Source: Pseudoalteromonas flavipulchra NCIMB 2033 = ATCC BAA-314 (GTDB lineage: Bacteria > Pseudomonadota > Gammaproteobacteria > Enterobacterales > Alteromonadaceae). Taken from it: a stretch of 64,000 nt of DNA. This document shows positions 1 to 7,557 of this stretch, one piece after another. The stretch spans positions 186,001-250,000 of the forward strand of contig JWIH01000012.1 of the NCBI GenBank assembly GCA_000814665.1, given 5' to 3'. How positions within the stretch are numbered: the first letter of the stretch is position 1; each line of letters starts with the position of its first letter. The translations under genes were made by a program, and so were the position numbers. The notes beneath the pieces were generated by a model that saw nothing but the letters and a program-made list of their open reading frames with translations, was not told the origin of the DNA and searched no databases.

Positions 1-1
1 C

Positions 2-379
2 ATTAATTTAATCCTAGAAAACGAAAAAGAAACCCGTAACCGGATCTACAACATTCTTACTTTACTCCTAGCCTTTGCAGAGAAAAATCCAGGGATCACA
101 CGTATTTTAACGGGTGATGCACTACAAGGTGAGCAAGAACGCTTACGTGAACGAGTACAAAGCTTATTTGAAAAGCTTGAGACACAATTCAAACAAGTAT
201 TAAGAGAACGTAAACTACGAGAAGGTAAGGCATTCACGAGCGAAGAAAGTGTACTGGCTAACCTATTCTTAGCTTTTGTTGAAGGTAAGATGAATCAGTT
301 TGTCAGAAGTGACTTTAAAGCAAAACCAACCGCGCAATTCGATAAACAGTGGGTTGAGCTTGAGAAAATCTGGCTTTAA
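2..379 (+). CDS. slmA: SlmA, nucleoid occlusion factor (3' part)
   Basis: The reading frame is open from the window edge to TAA at 377-379, so only the C-terminal ~125 residues are present. The translation contains [13 protein letters not shown], a run ending in [12 protein letters not shown], and [10 protein letters not shown] near the end. These match the C-terminal ligand/dimer domain of SlmA as I know it from Enterobacteria. SlmA is a TetR-fold DNA-binding protein that blocks FtsZ polymerisation over the nucleoid. The N-terminal helix-turn-helix lies outside the window. Identification rests on recalled family sequence; length and ending are normal. Confidence 0.9.
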   Translation: MNLILENEKETRNRIYNILTLLLAFAEKNPGITRILTGDALQGEQERLRERVQSLFEKLETQFKQVLRERKLREGKAFTSEESVLANLFLAFVEGKMNQFVRSDFKAKPTAQFDKQWVELEKIWL

Positions 380-418
380 GCACCTGCGGCTAGCCGCTTA
401 AATACATCCGCACACCGC

Positions 419-481
419 AGAGCATTTTAGTTTCACCGTTAAAAGTGATAAAAACATCATAAATACATACTAAAATGCTCT
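419..481. repeat. 13-bp perfect inverted repeat at the S9 peptidase start
   Basis: AGAGCATTTTAGT (419-431) is repeated as its exact reverse complement at 469-481, separated by 37 nt. The right arm ends 4 nt before the ATG at 486. No Shine-Dalgarno sequence is visible between the arm and the start. The arms could form an RNA stem or an operator pair; which one is not decidable from the sequence. A second small palindrome, GCGGC-TA-GCCGC, lies just after slmA at about 386-397. Confidence 0.6.
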
Positions 482-485
482 AAAT

Positions 486-3257
486 ATGACTCTAAAACTC
501 TCTCTCTTAAGCGCAGCACTTTTTAGTGTAAGCAGCTTAGCAGCTAAACCCAGTCTTGAATTTAAAGATGTTTTTGATTTTCGTTACCCTCAGGGTACGG
601 TGATCTCCGAACAAGGCACATTCCTCGGCCTAAGTGCAAAGCCTTACCGTGGTGACAGCGAAGGGCAAGTGTATTCTCTCAATAATAAAGCACTGATTGC
701 ATCGGTTCCCCGTGGCACGAATCCAGTTATCAATAAAGGCGGTCAATGGGTTAGCTTTACCCAGCGCCCTACCCTACTTGAAAAAGAAACGGCAGATAAA
801 AAGAAGAAAAAAACACTAAAAAACAACTTAGTGTTGGTGAACACCACAACTAAGGCCCAGCAAACCTTTAGCTCGGTTAAAGATTATCAACTTTCAGATG
901 ATGGCCTATGGCTGGTGTATCGTGAGGATGCAAAAAAAGGCGACAACAAATCAGACGCAAAAGCGAATACAGACGAGCAAACTAATGAGCTCAAAATCAG
1001 TGCAGATAAAGGCGACGAAACCTTAACGCTTGTAGTGCTGAATCTTTCTAACAATGAGAGCACTCGCTATGACGACATCGCAGCATACAAAGTAGCACCA
1101 AATAGTAACGCGATACTGGTCAATCAGCGCAGTGAAGACGGCAGTAAAAACCGTGTGGCCGTTATTGACTTAGCAAGCAATCAAATCACAAGTCTTATTG
1201 ATGAGCCCGGTGTGACTTTAGGAGACATTGCTTGGCAACCCAATTCTCAACATGTCGCTTTTTATTTAGGTAATTATGTCAACGATGACAAGCGCCGCCG
1301 CGACTACCAACTCAAATTATGGTCTCCAACAAGCAATAAAATAACCGACATCCACAACCCAAGCGGTTGGTTTTCAGGTAAGACAGCATCAATCAAATGG
1401 TCTGAAGATGGCTCACGACTGTTTTTTGAAAATCGTCCACAGCTTGAAGAAAAAGCCAAAGTGCTTAAATACAAAGATGAAAGCTCACTTTTTGATTACG
1501 ATACCATTCGCCAGCAAAAAGGCTTAAAGGTTTGGCACAATGCCGATCCTGAAATCAAAACTCGAGAAATAAAAACATGGAATGAAAGCCGTCGAGATCA
1601 ACATTATCAAGCGGTTTATCATATTAATGGCGAGCGTGTAGTACAGCTTGAAAACCTTCAGATGCCTGCTATTTCACTGCACACAAACGCAAATTTTGTG
1701 CTGGGCAGCGACGATACTCCCTACCTAAAGCAAATTATGTACAAGGGCTTTTATCGCGACTACTACAGCGTTGATATCAGCAGTGGTGATAAACAACTCA
1801 TTGTTAAAGAAAGTTCAAATCGCCCTACCGTCGCACCTGACGGTAAACATGCGGCCTATTTCGACGGTGAACAAGTCTGGTTGAAATCGCTATCCACACA
1901 ACAGCTTACCCCGGTCAGCAAAGCGGTTAAAAACGCACTGTTTGCTGATGATAAACATGATAAACCAGAACCAAACGAAGGGTTTGGATTTGCTGGTTGG
2001 CAGCTCGATGGTTCGACGCTCTACGCCTACAGTAAATATGATATTTGGGCATTTGATACCAAAACGGCAAAAGCAACTCGACTAACTGACGGCTATAAGA
2101 CCCAAACACAATACCGCATTGAGTATAAAGATAAGGACAAACTAGGCTTTAACCCAGACGATACCTTACTGTTAAGTGCGCACAACCTCGAAAATAAACA
2201 AACGCATATTGCAACGCTTTCTCTACAAGATAACAAGTTGCAAACTGTTTTGTCTGGCGAAGCTAAATATGGTGTAGTGAGAAAAGCCAAAGAGGCGGAC
2301 ACTTATATTTTCACAAGACAGTCTTATCAAGAATTTCCTGATTATTGGGTCTCAGATAGCAGCTTTAATAACCCGACAAAACTCACAGATTTAAATCCAC
2401 AGCAGCAGACATTTGCTTGGGGCCAAAAACCTGAACTTGTGAAGTACAAAGGCTACGATGGCGAAGATCTTCAAGGCGTGTTAATCAAACCTGCTAATTA
2501 TAAAGCCGGTGATAAAGTGCCAGTGGTGATTTACTTCTACCGCTATATGAGTCAGCGCATGTATGACTTCCCGAAAATGGAGTTAAATCACAGACCAAAC
2601 CTGCCAATGTATACCTCAAACGGTTATGCGATATTCTTGCCTGATATTCGTTTTGAAATCGGCCACCCAGGGCGCTCTTCAACACAAACCATGATCAATG
2701 CAGCACAAGCGCTGATTGATACAGGTGTTGCGGATCCGGATAAAATTGGCTTACAAGGCCACTCTTGGGCTGGTTACCAAAGTGCATTTATGATCACACA
2801 GACAGATATGTTTAAAGCGGTTGTGTCTGGCGCGCCAGTATCTAATATGACCTCTGCGTTCAGTGGGATCCGTTTAGAATCGGGTCTTGCAAGACAGTTC
2901 CAGTACGAAACAGGCCAAAGCCGTATCGGTAAACCGCTAACAGAAGCGCCTGAATTATATATAGAAAACTCTCCAGTGTTTTACGCTGATAAAGTAAACA
3001 CGCCGATTTTGATCATGTTTGGTGATAACGACGGAGCAGTGCCTTGGCAAGAAGGTATTCAATACTATTTAGCCTTAAGAAGACATGATAAAGACGCTAT
3101 TTTCTTGCAATACGAAGGTGAACCGCACCATCTGAAAAAGCTGCCAAATCAGCTAGATTATTCAATTCGTATGAAAGAATACTTTGATTATCACCTGAAA
3201 GGATTGCCACCAGCAGAGTGGATTCAATCCGGTGAAGCATTTATCACGGAAGAGTAA
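486..3257 (+). CDS. Secreted S9-family prolyl oligopeptidase
   Basis: 923 residues. Residues 1-20 form a signal peptide ending in SSLAA, so the enzyme is periplasmic or exported. The middle (about 30-640) is a beta-propeller-like region with repeated short strand motifs. The last ~260 residues are the alpha/beta hydrolase domain. The nucleophile is in GHSWAG near residue 761, the acid is probably in GDNDG near 846, and the histidine is in GEPHH near 880. S9 enzymes cleave peptides, often after proline or as dipeptidyl peptidases; the substrate here is unknown. The next gene is a TonB-dependent receptor, which suggests peptide scavenging (inference). The start is the first ATG after an in-frame barrier but has no Shine-Dalgarno. 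A lysine-rich insert sits near residues 100-110. Confidence 0.9.
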   Translation: MTLKLSLLSAALFSVSSLAAKPSLEFKDVFDFRYPQGTVISEQGTFLGLSAKPYRGDSEGQVYSLNNKALIASVPRGTNPVINKGGQWVSFTQRPTLLEKETADKKKKKTLKNNLVLVNTTTKAQQTFSSVKDYQLSDDGLWLVYREDAKKGDNKSDAKANTDEQTNELKISADKGDETLTLVVLNLSNNESTRYDDIAAYKVAPNSNAILVNQRSEDGSKNRVAVIDLASNQITSLIDEPGVTLGDIAWQPNSQHVAFYLGNYVNDDKRRRDYQLKLWSPTSNKITDIHNPSGWFSGKTASIKWSEDGSRLFFENRPQLEEKAKVLKYKDESSLFDYDTIRQQKGLKVWHNADPEIKTREIKTWNESRRDQHYQAVYHINGERVVQLENLQMPAISLHTNANFVLGSDDTPYLKQIMYKGFYRDYYSVDISSGDKQLIVKESSNRPTVAPDGKHAAYFDGEQVWLKSLSTQQLTPVSKAVKNALFADDKHDKPEPNEGFGFAGWQLDGSTLYAYSKYDIWAFDTKTAKATRLTDGYKTQTQYRIEYKDKDKLGFNPDDTLLLSAHNLENKQTHIATLSLQDNKLQTVLSGEAKYGVVRKAKEADTYIFTRQSYQEFPDYWVSDSSFNNPTKLTDLNPQQQTFAWGQKPELVKYKGYDGEDLQGVLIKPANYKAGDKVPVVIYFYRYMSQRMYDFPKMELNHRPNLPMYTSNGYAIFLPDIRFEIGHPGRSSTQTMINAAQALIDTGVADPDKIGLQGHSWAGYQSAFMITQTDMFKAVVSGAPVSNMTSAFSGIRLESGLARQFQYETGQSRIGKPLTEAPELYIENSPVFYADKVNTPILIMFGDNDGAVPWQEGIQYYLALRRHDKDAIFLQYEGEPHHLKKLPNQLDYSIRMKEYFDYHLKGLPPAEWIQSGEAFITEE

Positions 3258-3283
3258 GCAACTCCACAGGTATTCATCGTCAA

Positions 3284-3309
3284 GGACACCATCACGGTGT
3301 CCTTTTTTT
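3284..3309 (+). terminator. Rho-independent terminator after the S9 peptidase
   Basis: GGACACC-ATCAC-GGTGTCC followed by seven T, 27 nt after the stop codon. A 7-bp GC-rich stem with a U-tract. Confidence 0.9.
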
Positions 3310-3352
3310 GGCAACAATTTACTCATTCCTTTGTTTTACTTTTATCTAGAAA

Positions 3353-3381
3353 TGTTTTGTTTCAACTTTCATCCGTATAAT
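3353..3381 (+). promoter_or_regulatory. Possible promoter of the TonB-dependent receptor
   Basis: A perfect TATAAT lies at 3376-3381. The -35 position, 17 bp upstream, is only T-rich (TGTTTT), so this is a weak guess. If used, it would give a leader of about 135 nt before the ATG at 3524. Confidence 0.3.
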
Positions 3382-3523
3382 TTCGTTATAAAAAAGCTCA
3401 TATCTCCATTACATTTGACGGTTTTACAAACGAACCATTGAACTTTCAGTAGATGCGTTGTAAGTTCTATGTTGCAGGAACATTTTCCTACTCTGCTAAT
3501 AAATAAATAAATAAGGAAATAAG

Positions 3524-6436
3524 ATGAAACTTTCTAACCTATCAGCAACGATCAAGCTATCTCTACTGGCTTGTTCAACGCTGACTGCAGGCGTATCAGG
3601 TATCGCCCACGCTGAAGAAACAGATGCCAACGCTACTAATAGCGTAGAACGAATTGAGGTTACTGGTACTCGTATCAAGCGAGCTGCCATGACCGGTGCG
3701 AGCCCTGTAACAAGTGTTACGGCCGAAGACATTAAAGTTGCAGGTATTACTAGGGTAGAAGATCTACTCAACGATATGCCTGCAATCTTTGCTGACCAAA
3801 CTTCAGGCCAAGCAAATGGAGCTACAGGTACCGCAACAGTAAACCTTCGTAACTTAGGCACAGAACGTACATTGGTACTCGTTAATGGACGTCGCTTGCC
3901 TTCTGGTTCTCCTGTTGCTGGTGGTATCGGTGCTGACCTTAACCAAATCCCAGCAGCTTTAGTTGATCGTGTCGATGTGTTAACTGGTGGTTCGTCAGCA
4001 ACATACGGCTCAGACGCTGTTGCTGGTGTTGTAAACTTTATCATGAAAGACGACTTTGAAGGCTTCCAAGTTGAGTATCAAGGTAGTGTTTATCAACATG
4101 ATAACGACCACAAAGACATGCAACGAGCACTAAAAGATAGAGGCTTCCCGGTACCTGACGGAAGTCAATGGGATGGCGACACCCATGATATCTCTCTGAC
4201 TTTTGGTGCAAACTCTGCAGATGGCCGTGCTAACATCACAGGTTACGCGACTTGGCGTGATATCGAAGAGGTGACACAGGATAACCGTGACTACAGTGCT
4301 TGTGCTATGAATATAAACGCGACAGGTACACGTGTCTGTGGTGGTTCAGGAACAATTCCAGATGGCCGTATTACCGATTTCGATACCTATGACTACAAAG
4401 TATCTGGTACCGATCTAGTTCCTACAGCTGGCACAGTATACAACTACGGCCCACTAAACTATTTCCAACGTCCAGACAAACGTAAAACATTTGGTTTACT
4501 AGGTCACTATGATTTTAACGACAGCCATACGTTTTATGCTGAGTTTAACTACATGGACAACCGCACAGTGGCTCAGATCGCACCTTCTGGTTCATTCCTG
4601 AATCAAGTTGATATTAGCTGTGATAACCCACTACTTTCAGCTTCACAAAGAAATACGCTTTGCGGACCTGACGGTGTTGCAACAGATGGTGTTGTTAAGG
4701 GTGCTTTCATCGGTAAACGTAATGTTGAAGGTGGCCCTCGTCAAGACGATATTCGCCATACCTCAACTCGTTTTGTACTAGGTGTTCGCGGTGAAATCGA
4801 TGACAACTGGAGTTATGATGCGTATATGAACTTTGGTAACGTATCATATGCTCAGACTTACCAAAACGACATGTCTACAACCAGAATCATTCGTTCATTA
4901 CAAGCAACAACAGATGATGAAGGTAACGTGGTATGTAAGTCAGTTGTAGATGGTAGCGATCCAACCTGTATTCCTTGGAATATTTTCGATCCAGCGAACA
5001 TCACTCAAGAGCAAATCGACTATCTAACTATGCCTCTATTTGCTCGTGGTGACACGAGAACAAAACAAATTAGTGGTTATGTTACTGGTGACCTTACTGA
5101 GTACGGTGTTGTAGTACCTGGGACTTCCACTGGTGTGGGCGTGGTATTTGGTCTTGAGCACAGAAAAGAGTCGCTAGACTTCAATCCGGATCAAGGCTTC
5201 CAGTCGGGTGACGGTGCAGGTCAAGGTGGTCCAGTTCTTGGCGTAAGTGGTGAATTTGACGTCAATGAATTCTTTACTGAATTTAACGTACCTTTAGTTG
5301 AAGACTCTGAATTTGCTGATTATATTACTTTAGAGTTAGCTTACCGCTACTCTGATTATTCAACGGATAAAACAACTAACACCTATAAAGGTGCGTTTGA
5401 TATCCGCGTTAATGACCAACTTGGTTTGAGAACAAGCTTCCAACGCGCAGTGCGTGCTGGTAACGTACGTGACCTATTCAGATCTGCTGGTTTAGGTTTG
5501 TTTAACTGGGAAGATCCATGTGGTGGCGCGAATCCAACTTTAACTGTTGAGCAGTGTGCCAGAACAGGTCTTGATCCATCTAAATATGGTTCTAACGCAC
5601 TAATCAACCCAGCAGGTCAATACAATAGTATCACTGGTGGTAACCCAGACCTAGAGCCTGAGAAATCAGATACTATCTCGTTTGGTATTCTATTATCTCC
5701 TGAAGCCATTGAAGGTTTAGACATTGCGATTGACTACTTCGACATTACTGTTGAAGACGCAATTCAAGAAATCCCTGAAGCAACAATCTTCAATCAGTGT
5801 GCGATTAATGGTAACGACGAGTTCTGTGGACTGATTAACCGTGGTCCAACAGGCTCATTGTGGCTAGGCCAGGATGCGATCACTGCGATTGATACCAACA
5901 TTGGTAGCGTAGAAACAAGCGGTATCGATTTTGATGCATCTTACCGTTATAACCTACCTGATGATATGGGTCTTTTACGCTTCAAGCTAATCGGTACATG
6001 GCTAGATAAGTTTGCAACGCAAAACTTACCAGGTGGTGATATTGACGATTGTGCTGGTCGTTGGGATAGAGCGGTATGTGAATACCCAGTTCCTGACTTT
6101 AAGTCAAACTTCTCAACAACTTGGGTAACACCTTGGGATGCAAACGTTACAGCAACCTACCGTTATGTAAGTGAAGTGAAGGAATTCGCACGAAATGACG
6201 ACGGTCAAGTAATCGATGGACCAGTTCCAATGACTGCGCGTGACTACGTTGATATTGCAGTAACATGGAATGCTTCTGATAACCTGCAATTCCGCGGTGG
6301 TGTAAATAATATCTTTGATAATACTGCTCCACTAGTACCAAATGGTCCTGCAGGCCCAGCAAATGGTAACACTTACCCTGGTTTCTATGATTCTTTGGGT
6401 CGCTATATCTTCGCAGGTTTCACATTTAGACTGTAG
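3524..6436 (+). CDS. TonB-dependent outer-membrane receptor
   Basis: 970 residues. An N-terminal signal peptide (about 1-30, ending SGIAHA) is followed by a TonB-box-like IEVTGTR near residue 44 and a plug domain at about 55-175 (VNLRNLGTERTLVLVNGRR, GSSATYGSDAVAGVV). The rest is a 22-strand-type barrel ending in AGFTFRL, with a terminal aromatic-rich strand. Such receptors import large substrates using proton-motive force through TonB-ExbBD; the substrate cannot be told from sequence. RBS AAGGAAAT precedes the ATG. The upstream gene is a secreted peptidase, so peptides are one candidate. It has its own terminator on each side and is probably monocistronic. Confidence 0.93.
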   Translation: MKLSNLSATIKLSLLACSTLTAGVSGIAHAEETDANATNSVERIEVTGTRIKRAAMTGASPVTSVTAEDIKVAGITRVEDLLNDMPAIFADQTSGQANGATGTATVNLRNLGTERTLVLVNGRRLPSGSPVAGGIGADLNQIPAALVDRVDVLTGGSSATYGSDAVAGVVNFIMKDDFEGFQVEYQGSVYQHDNDHKDMQRALKDRGFPVPDGSQWDGDTHDISLTFGANSADGRANITGYATWRDIEEVTQDNRDYSACAMNINATGTRVCGGSGTIPDGRITDFDTYDYKVSGTDLVPTAGTVYNYGPLNYFQRPDKRKTFGLLGHYDFNDSHTFYAEFNYMDNRTVAQIAPSGSFLNQVDISCDNPLLSASQRNTLCGPDGVATDGVVKGAFIGKRNVEGGPRQDDIRHTSTRFVLGVRGEIDDNWSYDAYMNFGNVSYAQTYQNDMSTTRIIRSLQATTDDEGNVVCKSVVDGSDPTCIPWNIFDPANITQEQIDYLTMPLFARGDTRTKQISGYVTGDLTEYGVVVPGTSTGVGVVFGLEHRKESLDFNPDQGFQSGDGAGQGGPVLGVSGEFDVNEFFTEFNVPLVEDSEFADYITLELAYRYSDYSTDKTTNTYKGAFDIRVNDQLGLRTSFQRAVRAGNVRDLFRSAGLGLFNWEDPCGGANPTLTVEQCARTGLDPSKYGSNALINPAGQYNSITGGNPDLEPEKSDTISFGILLSPEAIEGLDIAIDYFDITVEDAIQEIPEATIFNQCAINGNDEFCGLINRGPTGSLWLGQDAITAIDTNIGSVETSGIDFDASYRYNLPDDMGLLRFKLIGTWLDKFATQNLPGGDIDDCAGRWDRAVCEYPVPDFKSNFSTTWVTPWDANVTATYRYVSEVKEFARNDDGQVIDGPVPMTARDYVDIAVTWNASDNLQFRGGVNNIFDNTAPLVPNGPAGPANGNTYPGFYDSLGRYIFAGFTFRL

Positions 6437-6468
6437 TCTAAAGCCCGCAAGATTTAGTCGTAACTATG

Positions 6469-6503
6469 AGCCCCCGCAAGTTTAAAGCTGCGGGGGCTTT
6501 TTT
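6469..6503 (+). terminator. Terminator after the TonB-dependent receptor
   Basis: AGCCCCCGCA pairs with TGCGGGGGCT across a 10-nt loop and is followed by TTTTTT. Very stable stem, 32 nt after the stop. Confidence 0.93.
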
Positions 6504-6576
6504 AGTTTAACGTCACTCTCACACCACTGCTTAATCATGATGCCTAGAGGGCAAATATCTATTAACTACTCATCTG

Positions 6577-6748
6577 ACATCAAAGCTTTTTAATAAGGTG
6601 AGCTATTTTTGAGGTTAGAAAGTCTTGTCGCTTGCTCCGCATCCAGCTAGCAGCAAGGCACCTAGTTGTTCTAAAAAAGAAGTTTTTAACGCAGTTAGCG
6701 TCAGATTTTTCTCTCACATCGAGTGGGTATTAAGACTATTTGGTATTA
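6577..6748. repeat. Family B dispersed repeat, copy B2
   Basis: Non-coding. It aligns with the reverse complement of 49429-49595. Shared blocks include AGTTGTTC, TTTTTAAC-CAGTTAGCGTCAG with one variable base, and a right end of GTATTAAGACTA-TTGGTATTA with one variable base. The left end is degenerate, so the boundary at 6577 is approximate. No ORF inside. Confidence 0.7.
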
Positions 6749-6820
6749 AAACATGAGATACCATGCACACAATAATATCTATCACCGCTAACGTTCATAC
6801 ATCGTAATCACAATTAAATA

Positions 6821-7015
6821 ACCTGAGCTTCGGATAATTAATGCCTTTCTAGCAGCCAGTTTTAGCGCTAACTGCGTTGAATTCACTTCCAATAGCCAGC
6901 TATTGGTGCATAAATTCGCCTTGTTATCCCTAAAACTGTCTGGCTAGATAAGGGGGATAATTTAATGTGTTATTAAAAACAATGAGTTAGCTCATTCCTT
7001 ATCCAAACCTCAGGT
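6821..7015. mobile_element. Family A MITE-like element, copy A1 (195 bp)
   Basis: Ends are ACCTGAGCTTCGGATAA and TTATCCAAACCTCAGGT, which are 17-bp terminal inverted repeats with two mismatches. The element is flanked by TAAATA on both sides (6815-6820 and 7016-7021), as expected for a target-site duplication. It has internal palindromes, for example CCAATAGC-CA-GCTATTGG. It contains no ORF, so it would need a transposase in trans. Further copies are at 16429-16545 and 53351-53544. Confidence 0.8.
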
Positions 7016-7078
7016 TAAATAAGTGGAGATAGTCAGGAAAGATAAAGCGTAATTTAAACTTGAGAGAAAGAAAGGTAA

Positions 7079-7135
7079 TTGCTCTAAAAGAGGAGTTTTC
7101 AGCGCAATTCGCAACCGTTTCCTCAATTAGAGCAA
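7079..7135. repeat. 57-nt imperfect inverted repeat
   Basis: TTGCTCTAA (7079-7087) faces TTAGAGCAA (7127-7135), and the pairing extends inward through GAGGA/TCCTC after a 2-nt mismatch. The middle (AGTTTTCAGCGCAATTCGC) faintly resembles the family B core. It may be a decayed repeat or the 3' structure of the minus-strand lipoprotein mRNA. Confidence 0.5.
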
Positions 7136-7139
7136 ATAA

Positions 7140-7162
7140 TTAGACTGCTCGTGCTAGTCTAA
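7140..7162 (-). terminator. Likely weak terminator of the small lipoprotein gene
   Basis: On the minus strand TTAGACT pairs with AGTCTAA across a 9-nt loop and is followed by the T-rich TTATTTGC. It begins 11 nt after the lipoprotein stop codon. The stem is AT-rich, so strength is doubtful. Confidence 0.5.
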
Positions 7163-7173
7163 CAAAGCGAAAT

Positions 7174-7434
7174 TTACTGACCGCCCTGAACGCCAACAGT
7201 ACTCTGCTGTCGGTTAAGCATGTCTTTCGCCGCACGTCGATCATGCTCGATCTGGTCTTTAGTACGACATCTTCGTTTTGTAAACTTACTACCAGTGATG
7301 ATATCTTGCTTACAGTATAAATCATCTTGATTCTTAGCTATCGTGCTCTCATTATTGTTTTTTGCCGACTCGGTCGTTGAATTACAACCCGTCAGAAGCA
7401 CCAATAGGACAACACAAACTCCTGCGATTTTCAT
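7174..7434 (-). CDS. Small lipoprotein of unknown function
   Basis: 86 residues. A type II signal peptide with lipobox LLTGC (Cys17) indicates a lipid-anchored protein. The mature part is polar, with an asparagine/serine-rich linker. A conserved-looking block follows: CKQDIITGSKF, then RRCRTKDQIEHD, then a helical tail with DMLNRQQ. Two cysteines could form a disulfide. I recognise this only as a type of small hypothetical lipoprotein found in Alteromonadales and Vibrionales; no function is known to me. RBS AAAGGA precedes the ATG. Confidence 0.75.
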   Translation of the reverse strand: MKIAGVCVVLLVLLTGCNSTTESAKNNNESTIAKNQDDLYCKQDIITGSKFTKRRCRTKDQIEHDRRAAKDMLNRQQSTVGVQGGQ

Positions 7435-7557
7435 AGCAAATCCTTTATTATTGATAATACAAAGTACCTAAGTACATTTAAGAACGGAGTGTTCAAACTT
7501 TAGTCTAATCAACATTACAAAGAAAAGCAATTGCACCGATTTTCACAACACAATAGA

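Noticed and set aside
1927..2109. Minus-strand ORFs inside the S9 peptidase gene
   Set aside because: Antisense shadows with no ribosome-binding site or recognisable motifs.
3496..4044. 182-residue minus-strand ORF opposite the TonB-dependent receptor
   Set aside because: Antisense shadow of a signal peptide and plug; alanine/valine/serine-rich composition only.
6821..7015. Family A as an integron attC site or CRISPR unit
   Set aside because: No integrase, no regular spacing, and the copies are 10 and 37 kb apart with their own flanking duplications.
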